The notes: a model not told the origin generated them from the sequence alone. DNA of 50,466 nt from JBALVT01 sp045110675 (GCA_045110675.1 JBGCGJ010000055.1:1-50466), one strand, 5' to 3'; shown: positions 17,463-25,974, counted from the first letter of the stretch. Numbers and translations are program-made.

Positions 17463-18509
17463 TTACTGAAAGGTCGCACCCGCGCCTAGAGCAGCATCTT
17501 CGGTAAAGATTGCCTCCGCAATTCTCGATTTGTGAAACGCCGCATCACCCCAGGTATTCGAGAGCGCCCAGGCTTTCTTCATGAAGATATGAAGATCAAC
17601 TTCCCAGGTGTACCCCATTGCCCCGTGAACTTGCACGCAGTTCTTGGCGGCGAGATTGCCCGCTTCACACGCCATCAATTTGGCGTGGGAGACGTTTTCA
17701 GGTGAAGATTTTAAGTTCTGACTGATTGCATAGGCCGCTCGGTGCACGGGCGCCTTGGCGTATTCAAGTCGTACCGCAACGTTCGACATCAGGTGTTTGA
17801 CTGCCTGGAAAGAACCGATAGGTTTGCCGAACTGGTTTCGATCGCTGGTGTAGGCCACAGACAAATCAATCATTCGCTGAGCTAAGCCCAGAGCCTGAGC
17901 AGCACAACCCAGTGCTCCACGATTGGCCGCTGCAGCTGCCAGAGCTAGTGCACCTACACCGCTGACTAGCGGCTCAACCGAAGCGGAAAACTCGACGCTG
18001 AACAGACGTCGCGAAGGGTCTACGGATTGATTGTGACGCAGGGAACATTGTTCGGGAAGCAAGGCATAAATACTACCTTCCTTTTCTATCAACAATAGAT
18101 CCGCAACATGAGCATCTTCTACCAACAGATTCTGCTCCAGACCTACAACGACTTTTGATTCTCCCGAGGCAATTTTTGGAAGCCAAGTGCTCGCCAGCTC
18201 ACCGCCAATAGCACTGAGCATCGGCACAGCAACTAGAGCAGTGTGAACCAAAGGCTCTGGCAGAGCGACATAGCCGCACTCCTGGGCAAGCAATACAAAA
18301 TCGAGTTCATTCATCCCCAGACCACCAAACTCTTCAGGGACAGTCACTCCAACTAAACCTAATTCCGTCAACTGCTGCCAAAGCGCGGACTCACGTCCTG
18401 AATCCATTTCCCAGCTGGCTCGAACTCTTTCAGGCGTGACTTCGTTTAGCAGAAAGTCACGAACCGATTCCTGAAACAACAATTGATCTTCGCTAAACGT
18501 AAAATCCAT
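17463..18509 (-). CDS. Acyl-CoA dehydrogenase FadE32/FadE33-like (beta-type subunit)
   Basis: A 348-aa acyl-CoA dehydrogenase-fold protein, shorter than the usual 380-400 because the middle domain is reduced and the C-terminus lacks the IYEGT/IQRNIIAER segment. Retained parts: VPEEFGGLGMNELDFVLLAQE, RNQFGKPIGSFQAVKHLMSNVA and VQVHGAMGYTWEVDLHIFMKKA. Short dehydrogenases of this kind (FadE32, FadE33) pair with FadE31 in mycobacterial steroid degradation. It starts 3 bp after the fadE31-like gene, consistent with a two-subunit complex. Whether it corresponds to FadE32 or FadE33 cannot be decided here. Confidence 0.75.
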   Translation of the reverse strand: MDFTFSEDQLLFQESVRDFLLNEVTPERVRASWEMDSGRESALWQQLTELGLVGVTVPEEFGGLGMNELDFVLLAQECGYVALPEPLVHTALVAVPMLSAIGGELASTWLPKIASGESKVVVGLEQNLLVEDAHVADLLLIEKEGSIYALLPEQCSLRHNQSVDPSRRLFSVEFSASVEPLVSGVGALALAAAAANRGALGCAAQALGLAQRMIDLSVAYTSDRNQFGKPIGSFQAVKHLMSNVAVRLEYAKAPVHRAAYAISQNLKSSPENVSHAKLMACEAGNLAAKNCVQVHGAMGYTWEVDLHIFMKKAWALSNTWGDAAFHKSRIAEAIFTEDAALGAGATFQ

Positions 18510-18512
18510 GAT

Positions 18513-19676
18513 CTACCTCGGCATTCCCAGCATTCTTTCAGCGATAATGTTTCTTTGAATCTCATTGGTTCCGGCGTAGATCGGGCCCGACTGCGAAAAC
18601 AGCCAGCCATCCAGCCAATTGCCGACACCTGCGGCATCGGGTGCGTGGGGCAGCAGTTCAGCTCTCGCGCCCAAAATACTCATCGCCGTGGCGTGCATGT
18701 TTTGATCGAGCTCAGACCAGAAAATTTTGTTAGTAGAAGACTCAGCTCCAATTTTTCCGCCTTGCGTTAATCGACAAGCGGTCTGGTAGGTCGTCAGACA
18801 ATAGCTCTCGGCGTCCATATAGGCTTTTAAAACCGCCTCTTTTACCGCCGGGTCACGCTCCGCAGAATCAATATTCTCGCGATACAGTTCAACCAGACGC
18901 CTGGCAGTCTCCTGAAAGCGCGCGGGAGATCGCAGCATCAGTCCGCGCTCAAATCCAGCAGTCGCCATGGCAACACTCCATCCCGCGCCCTCATCGCCCA
19001 ACCTGTTTTCAACGGCAACTTTAACGTCGTCAAAGAATATTTCCGCGAAACCTGGCAACCCATCCAACTGAGGAATCGGGCGAACGGTAATACCCGGAGT
19101 ATCCAATGGCACAAGAATAAACGTCAGACCGCGATGGCGTTCAGATTCCAGGTCCGTGCGAAACATGCAGAAGCACCAATCTGCATAAACAGCACGAGTA
19201 GACCAGGTTTTCTGCCCATTAATCACATAGTGATCACCATCGAGTACTGCAGTGGAACGGATAGCGGCCATGTCGGAACCGGCATTAGGCTCCGACCAAC
19301 CCTGGGCCCAAACTTCCTCGCCGTTGGCCATCTTTGGCAGGATGCGGGCTTTTTGTTCCTCGGTGCCATACTCCATCAAGGTGGGACCGAGCAAAAATAT
19401 TCCGTTTTGGTTTACTCGCAAAGGAGCCGCTGCCTTGTAGTATTCCTCTTCGAAAATCAGCCACTCGATAAGATCGCAACCGCGGCCGCCCAGCGCTTCC
19501 GGCCAGGTGATCATCCCCCAGCGACCACGGTTCAACGTGGCTTCCCATTCCCGGTGTTGGGCGAACCCTTTCTCGGTATCAAAACTGTCCAGAGGCTGAG
19601 CCGGCACGTTCTCCGCAAGCCACTCCCGCACCTCCAGGCGAAGCGCCTGTTGCGCGGGCGTATACGATAAATCCAT
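18513..19676 (-). CDS. fadE31: Acyl-CoA dehydrogenase FadE31-like (alpha-type subunit)
   Basis: A 387-aa acyl-CoA dehydrogenase. The pattern EKGFAQHREWEATL, FEEEYYKAAAP, VWAQGWSEPNAGSDMAAIRSTA, GQKTWSTRAVYADW and GPIYAGTNEIQRNIIAERMLGMPR resembles FadE31 of the KstR2 regulon. The catalytic position of IYEGT is Ala (IYAGT), and the Glu in FERGLML is the candidate base, the same substitution pattern as in the fadE30-like protein. It lies 9 bp after echA20 and 3 bp before the short beta-type gene, so the pair probably makes an alpha2beta2 enzyme acting on an intermediate after ring opening. Confidence 0.82.
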   Translation of the reverse strand: MDLSYTPAQQALRLEVREWLAENVPAQPLDSFDTEKGFAQHREWEATLNRGRWGMITWPEALGGRGCDLIEWLIFEEEYYKAAAPLRVNQNGIFLLGPTLMEYGTEEQKARILPKMANGEEVWAQGWSEPNAGSDMAAIRSTAVLDGDHYVINGQKTWSTRAVYADWCFCMFRTDLESERHRGLTFILVPLDTPGITVRPIPQLDGLPGFAEIFFDDVKVAVENRLGDEGAGWSVAMATAGFERGLMLRSPARFQETARRLVELYRENIDSAERDPAVKEAVLKAYMDAESYCLTTYQTACRLTQGGKIGAESSTNKIFWSELDQNMHATAMSILGARAELLPHAPDAAGVGNWLDGWLFSQSGPIYAGTNEIQRNIIAERMLGMPR

Positions 19677-19685
19677 TACTGAATC

Positions 19686-20444
19686 CTAGTTATCAAATTT
19701 AGCATCGCGCTTGTCCACAAAGGCATCGCGAGTTTCCTGAGAGTCTTCCATGGTGTAAGCCTCCAGGGTAAAGCCCTGCTCCCAACGATACTTGTCTTCA
19801 AGATTACCGTCTTCGATTCCGGTAAGAGCTTCCTTGGCAAGTTTGACCATAGCCGGTGATTTCGACGCGATCTTTGCGGCGATTTCCCTGGCGCATGGCA
19901 GCAACTCCTCTTTGGGTACAACACGTTCCACAGCACCCAGACGATAGGCCTCCTGAGCGTCGATAAACTCACCGGTGAAATACATATAGCGAACTTTTTG
20001 CACAGGGAACATACGTTGCAAATGCGCGCCGCCACCCATTGCGCCGCGATCAATTTCAGGGACACCAAAGCGGGCACAATCGGAAGCGATGATAATATCC
20101 GCTGCTCCGGCCATACCGATTCCGCCACCCAAAACAAAACTGTGCAGGGCCACAATTACGGGCTTGGGATTGAGATGAATCGCGCGAAAGGCCTCGTAAT
20201 TACCTTTGTTAACGTCGACAATTTTATTCGGCTGCGCCGCCAGTTCTTTGATGTCCACTCCGGCACAAAAACCCTTGCCTGCCGCGGCAACGATAATGAC
20301 TCTGACCTCATCCTTTGTCCCAAGCTCATCAATCTCGGCGGCAATGGCAAACCAGCCAGCGCTATCAAAGGCATTCACTGGCGGGTGATCCAAGATCATC
20401 TCGGCAACGCCATCGTGTATTGTGGTTGTAAAGGGTTTGGGCAT
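19686..20444 (-). CDS. echA20: EchA20-like crotonase, HIEC-CoA ring D hydrolase
   Basis: A 252-aa crotonase-fold protein. In mycobacteria EchA20 (Rv3550) hydrolyses ring D of HIEC-CoA to give COCHEA-CoA. Visible: HPPVNAFDS, the CoA-binding KGFCAGVDIKEL, the oxyanion region SFVLGGGIGMAGAADI and FGVPEIDRGAMGGGAHLQR. Of the two hydratase glutamates, the first is Gly (GGGIG) and the second is kept (PEIDRG), as expected for a hydrolase rather than a hydratase. An AAGGA 7 bases upstream supports the ATG at 20444 (MPKPFTTT); the longest frame begins at 20477. It is 33 bp after ipdC. Confidence 0.85.
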   Translation of the reverse strand: MPKPFTTTIHDGVAEMILDHPPVNAFDSAGWFAIAAEIDELGTKDEVRVIIVAAAGKGFCAGVDIKELAAQPNKIVDVNKGNYEAFRAIHLNPKPVIVALHSFVLGGGIGMAGAADIIIASDCARFGVPEIDRGAMGGGAHLQRMFPVQKVRYMYFTGEFIDAQEAYRLGAVERVVPKEELLPCAREIAAKIASKSPAMVKLAKEALTGIEDGNLEDKYRWEQGFTLEAYTMEDSQETRDAFVDKRDAKFDN

Positions 20445-20477
20445 CAGAATTTCCTTTGGCAGCGCAGATCGCTGCAC

Positions 20478-21542
20478 TCAATTGACACGTTTCGAAAGCT
20501 CCACAAGACGCGACTGCGCTTCGGAAACAATGGAATCAACAAGCTCTTCACAGCTTAATAATTTGTCGATAACTCCAGCTACTTGACCACTGGGCAGCAC
20601 CCCCAGGGCGGGTTGACCATCGACCATCGCCTTTTGAATAATCATCGGTGCATTGGCTGACATAATCGCCTGAGCTGGCGTCATGTCATCATCGGAGCTC
20701 ATTGCCAGGGCTGATTTCAACAGTCCGGGAATACTCGCACCAGTATACTTACGAAAGGCCAGTCCATTGCGCATGGCGATAAGCAATTTCTTCAATCCGC
20801 TGGCCCGCTCTAACTCGCCTAAAAGTTCATTGGTAATCATTCGCTGCGGCAGGCCATCCATTGCTCGCGAAACAATAATCTCACCAGGATTATTGCAATC
20901 GATGTAGCGTTGAAGCGTCGCTCGTGGAACCGGGCTTTCCTCCGTCATGAGAAATCGAGTACCCATAGCAATGCCCTCGGCACCCCAGGACATTGCCGCC
21001 AGGAGACCTCTGCCATCTTTGAAACCGCCCGCCGCTACAACAGGAACCTTACCTCCGAGCGCATCGACGACTTGCGGAATTAGCAGCGTTGTGGGAACCG
21101 CGCCGGTATGACCACCGCCCTCCCCACCCTGCACGGTCACGACATCGGCACCGAGCTCTACTGCCTTAATCGCATGCTTGGGCAAGCCAACGGTGGGCAT
21201 GCAAATTACGCCAGCGTCCTTCAACTTACGGATAAATTCGGGTCCAGGCGAACGAGAATAGCTAACCGCTTTTACGCCGTGTCGAACCACCATATCGACG
21301 ATATCTGCCGCATTGGGCTGATACATATGGAAATTTACACCAAAGGGTTTGTCGGTCAGTTCCTTCACACGAAGAATATCCCGCTCCATCTCCTGAGGGG
21401 GTATTGTCGCGCCGGCAAGAAAGCCGAAGCCACCAGCGTTGCAACTGCCCGCTACAAGGTTCGGATCGGCAACCCACCCCATCGCCGTCTGAACGATGGG
21501 ATACTTGCAGCCCAGCAGCGCTGTCAATCGAGTTTCAAGCAT
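20478..21542 (-). CDS. ipdC: IpdC, nitronate-monooxygenase-like flavoprotein of steroid ring C/D catabolism
   Basis: A 354-aa FMN-dependent TIM-barrel protein of the nitronate monooxygenase/2-oxopropane dioxygenase fold. In steroid catabolism the family member IpdC introduces a double bond in the hydrindanone carboxyl-CoA (HIC-CoA to HIEC-CoA). Motifs: PIVQTAMGWVADPNLVAGSCNAGGFG at the N-terminus, QGGEGGGHTGAVPTTLLIP (about 139-157) and VVAAGGFKDGRGLLAAMSWGAEGIAMGTRFLMTEES for FMN phosphate binding. It lies between ipdB (29 bp) and echA20 (33 bp), the order expected for the pathway. By sequence alone it could be called nitronate monooxygenase; the neighbourhood decides. Confidence 0.83.
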   Translation of the reverse strand: MLETRLTALLGCKYPIVQTAMGWVADPNLVAGSCNAGGFGFLAGATIPPQEMERDILRVKELTDKPFGVNFHMYQPNAADIVDMVVRHGVKAVSYSRSPGPEFIRKLKDAGVICMPTVGLPKHAIKAVELGADVVTVQGGEGGGHTGAVPTTLLIPQVVDALGGKVPVVAAGGFKDGRGLLAAMSWGAEGIAMGTRFLMTEESPVPRATLQRYIDCNNPGEIIVSRAMDGLPQRMITNELLGELERASGLKKLLIAMRNGLAFRKYTGASIPGLLKSALAMSSDDDMTPAQAIMSANAPMIIQKAMVDGQPALGVLPSGQVAGVIDKLLSCEELVDSIVSEAQSRLVELSKRVN

Positions 21543-21571
21543 GGTGTTAACCTTTCGTCCTCTTGGCTATG

Positions 21572-22375
21572 CTAACTGCGATCACCTGGGGGATTATCTT
21601 TAATCTGGTGCGCCCTTTGATTGTGTGGATCCAGTGCAGAAATAATGTCCAGTTGCTCCTGGGTGGGTGCAGTCGTTGTAGGAATATCATCGGGCATATG
21701 AATCTCATAACCCGTATTTTCCTGAACTTGCTCGCGGGTGATACCAGGGTGGAGTGACACCAGTCGGATTTGGTGATTTGGCCCGCCGAAATCCATCACG
21801 CACAGGTCTGTCACGATGAGACGAATATTAATATCGTCCAGCGAGCGCCCCTTGGGTAAGCGAGCAGGGTTGTAACCTATTGACGAAACGAAATCACATT
21901 CACCTTCCATAAAAACCCGGGTGTTATGGCTCGGTACGAAAAAACTGTTTGGATGGGAAATCGAGTTGCCGGGAAATCCCCGGGCGCCCAGCATCATCAC
22001 CTTGGGCTGCTGGTAAGTTCCACCGAGCGCTGATGTGTTGGATTGGCCGAACTTATCAATCTGGGTAGGACCCAGCATCGCGTGCCGTGATCCACTCCAC
22101 ACATTATCGAAGATTCGAGAGAAACCCATCCAGGTTTCGTTGCGCTGCACGAAGCTCTCATCTCGCTTTCCAAGCGGATTAGGTTCGCTGAGTAAAAAGG
22201 CCTCGGAATCGGTCATCATCAAATCGGTGTTAATCGTCTTCATACATAGGCTGGCGGCCAATCGAGGGATCACCCCAATTCCAGTGGCGAGCACCTCTCC
22301 ATCGTTGCTGAACGCTTGCGCGGCGGCCACAACACACAGTTCAGCCAGAGTGTAGTTCGTTGCTGCAGTAGTCAT
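21572..22375 (-). CDS. ipdB: IpdB, beta subunit of COCHEA-CoA ring C hydrolase
   Basis: A 267-aa CoA-transferase-family subunit. IpdAB hydrolyses ring C of COCHEA-CoA despite its CoA-transferase fold. Matching phrases include DGEVLATGIGVIPRLAASLC, MMTDSEAFLL, RIFDNVWSGSRHAMLGPTQIDKFGQSNTSALG, GARGFPGNSISHPNSFFV and VMDFGGPNHQIRLVSLHPG. It is 23 bp downstream of ipdA and the two make the heteromeric enzyme. A general label would be CoA transferase subunit B; the IpdB name comes from similarity to Rv3552 by recall and the operon. Confidence 0.87.
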   Translation of the reverse strand: MTTAATNYTLAELCVVAAAQAFSNDGEVLATGIGVIPRLAASLCMKTINTDLMMTDSEAFLLSEPNPLGKRDESFVQRNETWMGFSRIFDNVWSGSRHAMLGPTQIDKFGQSNTSALGGTYQQPKVMMLGARGFPGNSISHPNSFFVPSHNTRVFMEGECDFVSSIGYNPARLPKGRSLDDINIRLIVTDLCVMDFGGPNHQIRLVSLHPGITREQVQENTGYEIHMPDDIPTTTAPTQEQLDIISALDPHNQRAHQIKDNPPGDRS

Positions 22376-22398
22376 TTTTCAGATATCTCCCGAGCGAA

Positions 22399-23274
22399 TT
22401 AGTAAGTGGGCAGTTCAATAGAGCGAATAGCGTCGAGGCCACCCACTTGCTGCTGATATTCTTCCTCAGTGTCACCGAGGAATTGGTCGAGATAACCTTG
22501 AAAACCCTTCTCGTCCTTTGCGGAACCCGTATAGGTTTTGAAATGCGGAACATCGAATCCGTACATAGGGCTGCAGGAAGAAGGATGAGCACCACCGGGA
22601 ATATGCACCACACCGCTGGTAGCGGAACGCTCCCAATGCACCAGCCTTGCTTGAGCCGGATCATTAAAAAACTCGGTATCAACTAACTCGTCACAGGAGA
22701 CAAAAGTGCGATCCGCCGCACGAGCGAACCAGTCATCCATATAGAAATCAGGACCAGCAATTTGACAAACGCCGCGCTTGTCGGCGCGGTCGACGTGAAT
22801 GAGTGAAGCATCCAATTCGAGTGCAGGCATCGCCACCCACTCATTGTTATCGTAAGGACTGTCGATAACCTTGATATCCGGATTTTTGGTAATGATGTCC
22901 GTACCAAGCCCCACCTCAGTGGGGATAAACGGCAGGCCCCAGGATGCGGCGCGCAAGCCCAGCAGCATCATACCTTCATCGATTTCCATCACTTCAATAG
23001 CGCCATTTTGACGAGCTTGACGAAAATAAGGTTCCAGTGGAATAAAATCCAGAGAGACAAACGCGAAGACCACCTTGCGGACTTTTCCCGCCGCACATAG
23101 CATTCCAACATCGGCGCCGCCGTAGGCAACGACCGTTAAGTCCTTCAGCTCCGAGCGCAGAATTTCGCGAATCAACGCCATCGGTTTGCGGCGCGGCCCC
23201 CAGCCACCAACACCAATCGTCATGCCATCTTCTAGCTGTGACACGACCTGTGCCGCTGTCATTTGTTTGTCCAT
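22399..23274 (-). CDS. ipdA: IpdA, alpha subunit of COCHEA-CoA ring C hydrolase
   Basis: A 291-aa CoA-transferase-fold alpha subunit. In the studied IpdAB the catalytic Glu is supplied by IpdA; here MEIDEGMM (residues about 96-103) lies at the matching region. The N-terminus has DGMTIGVGGWGPRRKPMALIREI, the CoA-binding glycine loop. Later, DNNEWVAMPALELDASLIHVDRADKRGVCQI and a C-terminal extension (GFQGYLDQFLGDTEEEYQQQVGG) are typical of IpdA. A GGGAG six bases before the ATG supports this start. It follows the second Lrp-type regulator with 24 bp between and precedes ipdB. Confidence 0.87.
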   Translation of the reverse strand: MDKQMTAAQVVSQLEDGMTIGVGGWGPRRKPMALIREILRSELKDLTVVAYGGADVGMLCAAGKVRKVVFAFVSLDFIPLEPYFRQARQNGAIEVMEIDEGMMLLGLRAASWGLPFIPTEVGLGTDIITKNPDIKVIDSPYDNNEWVAMPALELDASLIHVDRADKRGVCQIAGPDFYMDDWFARAADRTFVSCDELVDTEFFNDPAQARLVHWERSATSGVVHIPGGAHPSSCSPMYGFDVPHFKTYTGSAKDEKGFQGYLDQFLGDTEEEYQQQVGGLDAIRSIELPTY

Positions 23275-23298
23275 CGGGACTCCCTTGTATTTAACTAA

Positions 23299-23766
23299 TC
23301 ATTGAACGATGCGCGCCATGCGATAATCGTGTTTTACAAAGTTCACACCCAGAGTGCTTTCGGTCCGTCTTACCCCGGGAATAACATTTATTTTCTGGTG
23401 CAAAAATTCACCTAGATGTTCGGTATTCCGCACCATGGTAATCGCCAACAGATCGAAGCGGCCCATCATTACGCCGACGAAGCCCAATTCCCTCATACCT
23501 GAAAGGGTTTCCGCGACTTCCTGTGTTTGGCTGCTTCTCTCAACTTCTATCCAGATATAAGCCAAAGCGCCATCGCTAAAGCGATCGATGTTAGTTACTG
23601 CAGTAATTCGAATGAGTTTCTCTTCTTCCATTCGCTTGATGCGGGCGCGGACAGTACCCTCTGTTACGCCTAGTTCGCTGGCGATTTGGCGATTGCTGGT
23701 ACGAGCATCCCGAGACAACCATTTAACAATTTCTGAGTCGATATCATCCAGTTTGCGCCTAGTCAT
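23299..23766 (-). CDS. Lrp/AsnC-family regulator, second of a tandem pair
   Basis: A 155-aa transcription factor. The N-terminal AsnC-type helix-turn-helix (LDDIDSEIVKWLSRDARTSNRQIASELGVTEGTVRARIKRMEEEKLIR) is followed by a RAM ligand-binding/oligomerisation domain (about 70-150). A GAGAGGT five bases upstream supports ATG 23766; a TTG at 23781 would add five residues. It lies 11 bp after the first regulator gene and 24 bp before ipdA, inside the operon. Proteins of this family form dimers to octamers and respond to small molecules. A pathway CoA thioester or HIP would be a reasonable ligand here, but that is inference. Confidence 0.85.
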   Translation of the reverse strand: MTRRKLDDIDSEIVKWLSRDARTSNRQIASELGVTEGTVRARIKRMEEEKLIRITAVTNIDRFSDGALAYIWIEVERSSQTQEVAETLSGMRELGFVGVMMGRFDLLAITMVRNTEHLGEFLHQKINVIPGVRRTESTLGVNFVKHDYRMARIVQ

Positions 23767-23777
23767 GTGGACACCTC

Positions 23778-24275
23778 TCAATCATGAAAAGGCACCCAAT
23801 CGGGCTGATTTTTAAGCACATCGACGGCGAGCGCTGGGGTGAGGCGACGTATGCCCGCAATATCTGCCAACTGCACTGAGAGCAAGTGTGCGAGCGCCTC
23901 CTGATCTTTAGCAACGACCAGTATTTCAATATCGTGAGTGCCTACCACCACATTGACAGAAAACACTTCGGGAATTTCTGCCAGCTCTTTGGCAACATCA
24001 ACAGGTGGGCGATCCTCAACTTGCACGCCTACCGCCAAAAGCATTTCATATCCGGCGGCCTCAATGTCTGTTACCGCAACCACTCGCATGGTGTTGGAAT
24101 CTTCCAGCCTGCGAACTCTTCCTCTCACCATGGTTTCGGTCAAGCCCAGTTCTCGGGCGATAGCACGATAGGGCAAACGTCCATCATCTCGCAGCAGATC
24201 AATAATTGCGTGATCAGTTTCATCGAGCTCGATGACTCCCGATTCGCTGATCTCTGAAGACTGCAGCTCTAACAT
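23778..24275 (-). CDS. Lrp/AsnC-family regulator, first of a tandem pair
   Basis: A 165-aa transcription factor. A 16-residue acidic lead is followed by the AsnC-type HTH (LDETDHAIIDLLRDDGRLPYRAIARELGLTETMVRGRVRRLEDSNTMRV) and a RAM domain (about 80-160). Its start overlaps the fadD3 stop by 7 bp, so it is co-translated with the CoA ligase. It is a paralogue of the next gene but clearly diverged. Position inside the operon suggests autoregulation and control of the steroid genes. No TetR-type KstR2 homologue is in the window. Confidence 0.85.
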   Translation of the reverse strand: MLELQSSEISESGVIELDETDHAIIDLLRDDGRLPYRAIARELGLTETMVRGRVRRLEDSNTMRVVAVTDIEAAGYEMLLAVGVQVEDRPPVDVAKELAEIPEVFSVNVVVGTHDIEILVVAKDQEALAHLLSVQLADIAGIRRLTPALAVDVLKNQPDWVPFHD

Positions 24276-25900
24276 TGCGACTCCCTGGCCGCGAGCTCTC
24301 TCAATTCGCCTTTGAGTACCTTGCCGCCTGCATTCATCGGCAAATCATCGACCAGGCGAACCCGCCGGGGAACCTTGTAATTGGCCATATTTTCTCTCGA
24401 CCAGGCCACTACCGTCTCTTCACTCAAACCGGCTTCCGCTGTAGCCACAATGAAGGCCATGGCGACTTCACCCATGCGCTCATCGGGCACTCCGATCACG
24501 GCGGCTCTGGCCACGCCGGGCATGCTGCATAAATTGTTTTCTATCTCAGCGGGATAGCAGTTGAAGCCACCGACGATAAACATGTCTTTGATACGGTCCG
24601 TAATGCGCAGGTAACCCGCTTCATCCATCACGCCCACATCCCCAGTCATCAGCCAACCATCAGTCGTGATAGTTGCAGCGGTTTGCTCAGGATCATCGAG
24701 ATAACCACTCATAACGTTGTAACCCCGGCACCAAATTTCACCTTCGGTACCGGCAGCGACAATAGCTCCGCTGGCATCGACGCACTTGAGCTCAACACCG
24801 GGCATAGCGCGACCCGACGAATGGGAAATTTGTTCGGGCGTATCATCCGGGCGACAGATGGAAACCACCCCGCAAGTCTCAGTGAGACCATACGCCGTCA
24901 CCACGGTTTCGAATCCAAGTTCGCGGCGCATCTGATTGACCAATTCGACAGGCACAGGAGCCGCGCCAGTCACGGCCAGGCGCATACTGGATAAGTCATA
25001 GTCTTTTCGTTTCGGATGGGCCAGCAGCGACTGATAAATGGTAGGAGGACCGGGAATCATGGAGACTTTATCGGTCTCAATTTGAGCGAGCACCGCATCG
25101 ATATCAAAACTGAGTACCGGAAGTATTTTTGAGCCACAAAGAATCGCCGACAACCAACCCGCCTTGTATCCAAAGGAATGGAAAAACGGGCCGATAATGA
25201 GATAGTTGTCATCTGATCGCAGACCCACTGTGGAACTCCAGGTTTCAAATACCCGTATATTCTGACCATGAGAGGTCACGACACCCTTTGGGTTACCTGT
25301 GGTTCCGGAGGTAAACAGAATGTCCAAGGTATCGTCGGGCGAAACCTTCTCGGCGAGACTTTCGATTTCACTATCATCGAGGCTCTCCCCAGCGGCGAGA
25401 AAATCACTCCAGGACAGCGCGTCGGATGAGTCGCCTGTTAGCATCACAATTTGTTTGAGGTCTGGAAGCTTCTGATCGACCAGCAGTTCTGGATAACTGA
25501 CACCCAGGAAATCACCCACCGTAAACAACCACTTGGCTTTGCTAGCCCTTAACACATAGGCAGCCTCGGCGCCCTTCATTCGTGTGTTTAACGGCACCAG
25601 CACCCCACCAATGGACTGGGCCCCAATGGCGGCAATTATCCACTGGTAAATATTCGGCGCCCAAATCGCAAAACGATCGCCCTTCTTCATACCGGCCATC
25701 ACAAAGGCTTTGGCAGAAGCAACCCTAGCTGCATCAAGCTCGCGATAGCTTAAATGGGTATCCCCGTCCTGAATCGCAATTTGATCGCCATAATCCCTCG
25801 CTGATTGGCGGACAACCTGGGGCAAGGTGCGTGAAGTAGGGGCAATATCGGACATAACAGCTAGGCGAGATCGCATTCCAAAGTCGAGAAGGATACTCAT
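24269..25900 (-). CDS. fadD3: Acyl-CoA synthetase FadD3-like (HIP-CoA ligase)
   Basis: A 543-aa adenylate-forming enzyme. FadD3 activates HIP, the ring C/D remnant of steroids, to HIP-CoA. Visible motifs: P-loop-like LFTSGTTGNPKGVVTSH (about 195-211), YGLTETCG (about 338-345), the hinge DGWLMTGDVG and C-terminal RITDRIKDMFIVGGFNCYPAEIEN, and the catalytic Lys in NAGGKVLKGELREL. The stretch IWAPNIYQWIIAAIGAQSIGGVLVPLNTRMKGAEAAYVL is FadD3-like. It is the first gene of the steroid operon. No clear ribosome binding site marks the ATG at 25900; ATGs at 25876 and 25855 (MSDIAPTSRT) are alternatives. Confidence 0.83.
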   Translation of the reverse strand: MSILLDFGMRSRLAVMSDIAPTSRTLPQVVRQSARDYGDQIAIQDGDTHLSYRELDAARVASAKAFVMAGMKKGDRFAIWAPNIYQWIIAAIGAQSIGGVLVPLNTRMKGAEAAYVLRASKAKWLFTVGDFLGVSYPELLVDQKLPDLKQIVMLTGDSSDALSWSDFLAAGESLDDSEIESLAEKVSPDDTLDILFTSGTTGNPKGVVTSHGQNIRVFETWSSTVGLRSDDNYLIIGPFFHSFGYKAGWLSAILCGSKILPVLSFDIDAVLAQIETDKVSMIPGPPTIYQSLLAHPKRKDYDLSSMRLAVTGAAPVPVELVNQMRRELGFETVVTAYGLTETCGVVSICRPDDTPEQISHSSGRAMPGVELKCVDASGAIVAAGTEGEIWCRGYNVMSGYLDDPEQTAATITTDGWLMTGDVGVMDEAGYLRITDRIKDMFIVGGFNCYPAEIENNLCSMPGVARAAVIGVPDERMGEVAMAFIVATAEAGLSEETVVAWSRENMANYKVPRRVRLVDDLPMNAGGKVLKGELRELAARESQC

Positions 25901-25932
25901 AATAGGTAGTCAAAGGGTCTTTGACAATAGAA

Positions 25933-25964
25933 ATTCGTAATTAACTGGTAGATATTTTACGAAT
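25933..25964. promoter_or_regulatory. Inverted repeat ATTCGTAA-n16-TTACGAAT upstream of fadD3
   Basis: ATTCGTAA at 25933-25940 and TTACGAAT at 25957-25964 are perfect reverse complements, 24 bp from start to start. They lie just downstream of the likely -10 box (TATAAT, 25980-25975 on the minus strand) and about 30 to 60 bp before the fadD3 ATG. That is a sensible place for a repressor site. The Lrp-type proteins encoded next to fadD3 are candidates to bind it. Confidence 0.5.
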
Positions 25965-25974
25965 AGTGCGAAAT

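Noticed and set aside
19686..20155. 159-codon frame overlapping echA20 on the same strand
   Set aside because: Alternative frame of echA20 with no motif; echA20 has the crotonase signatures.
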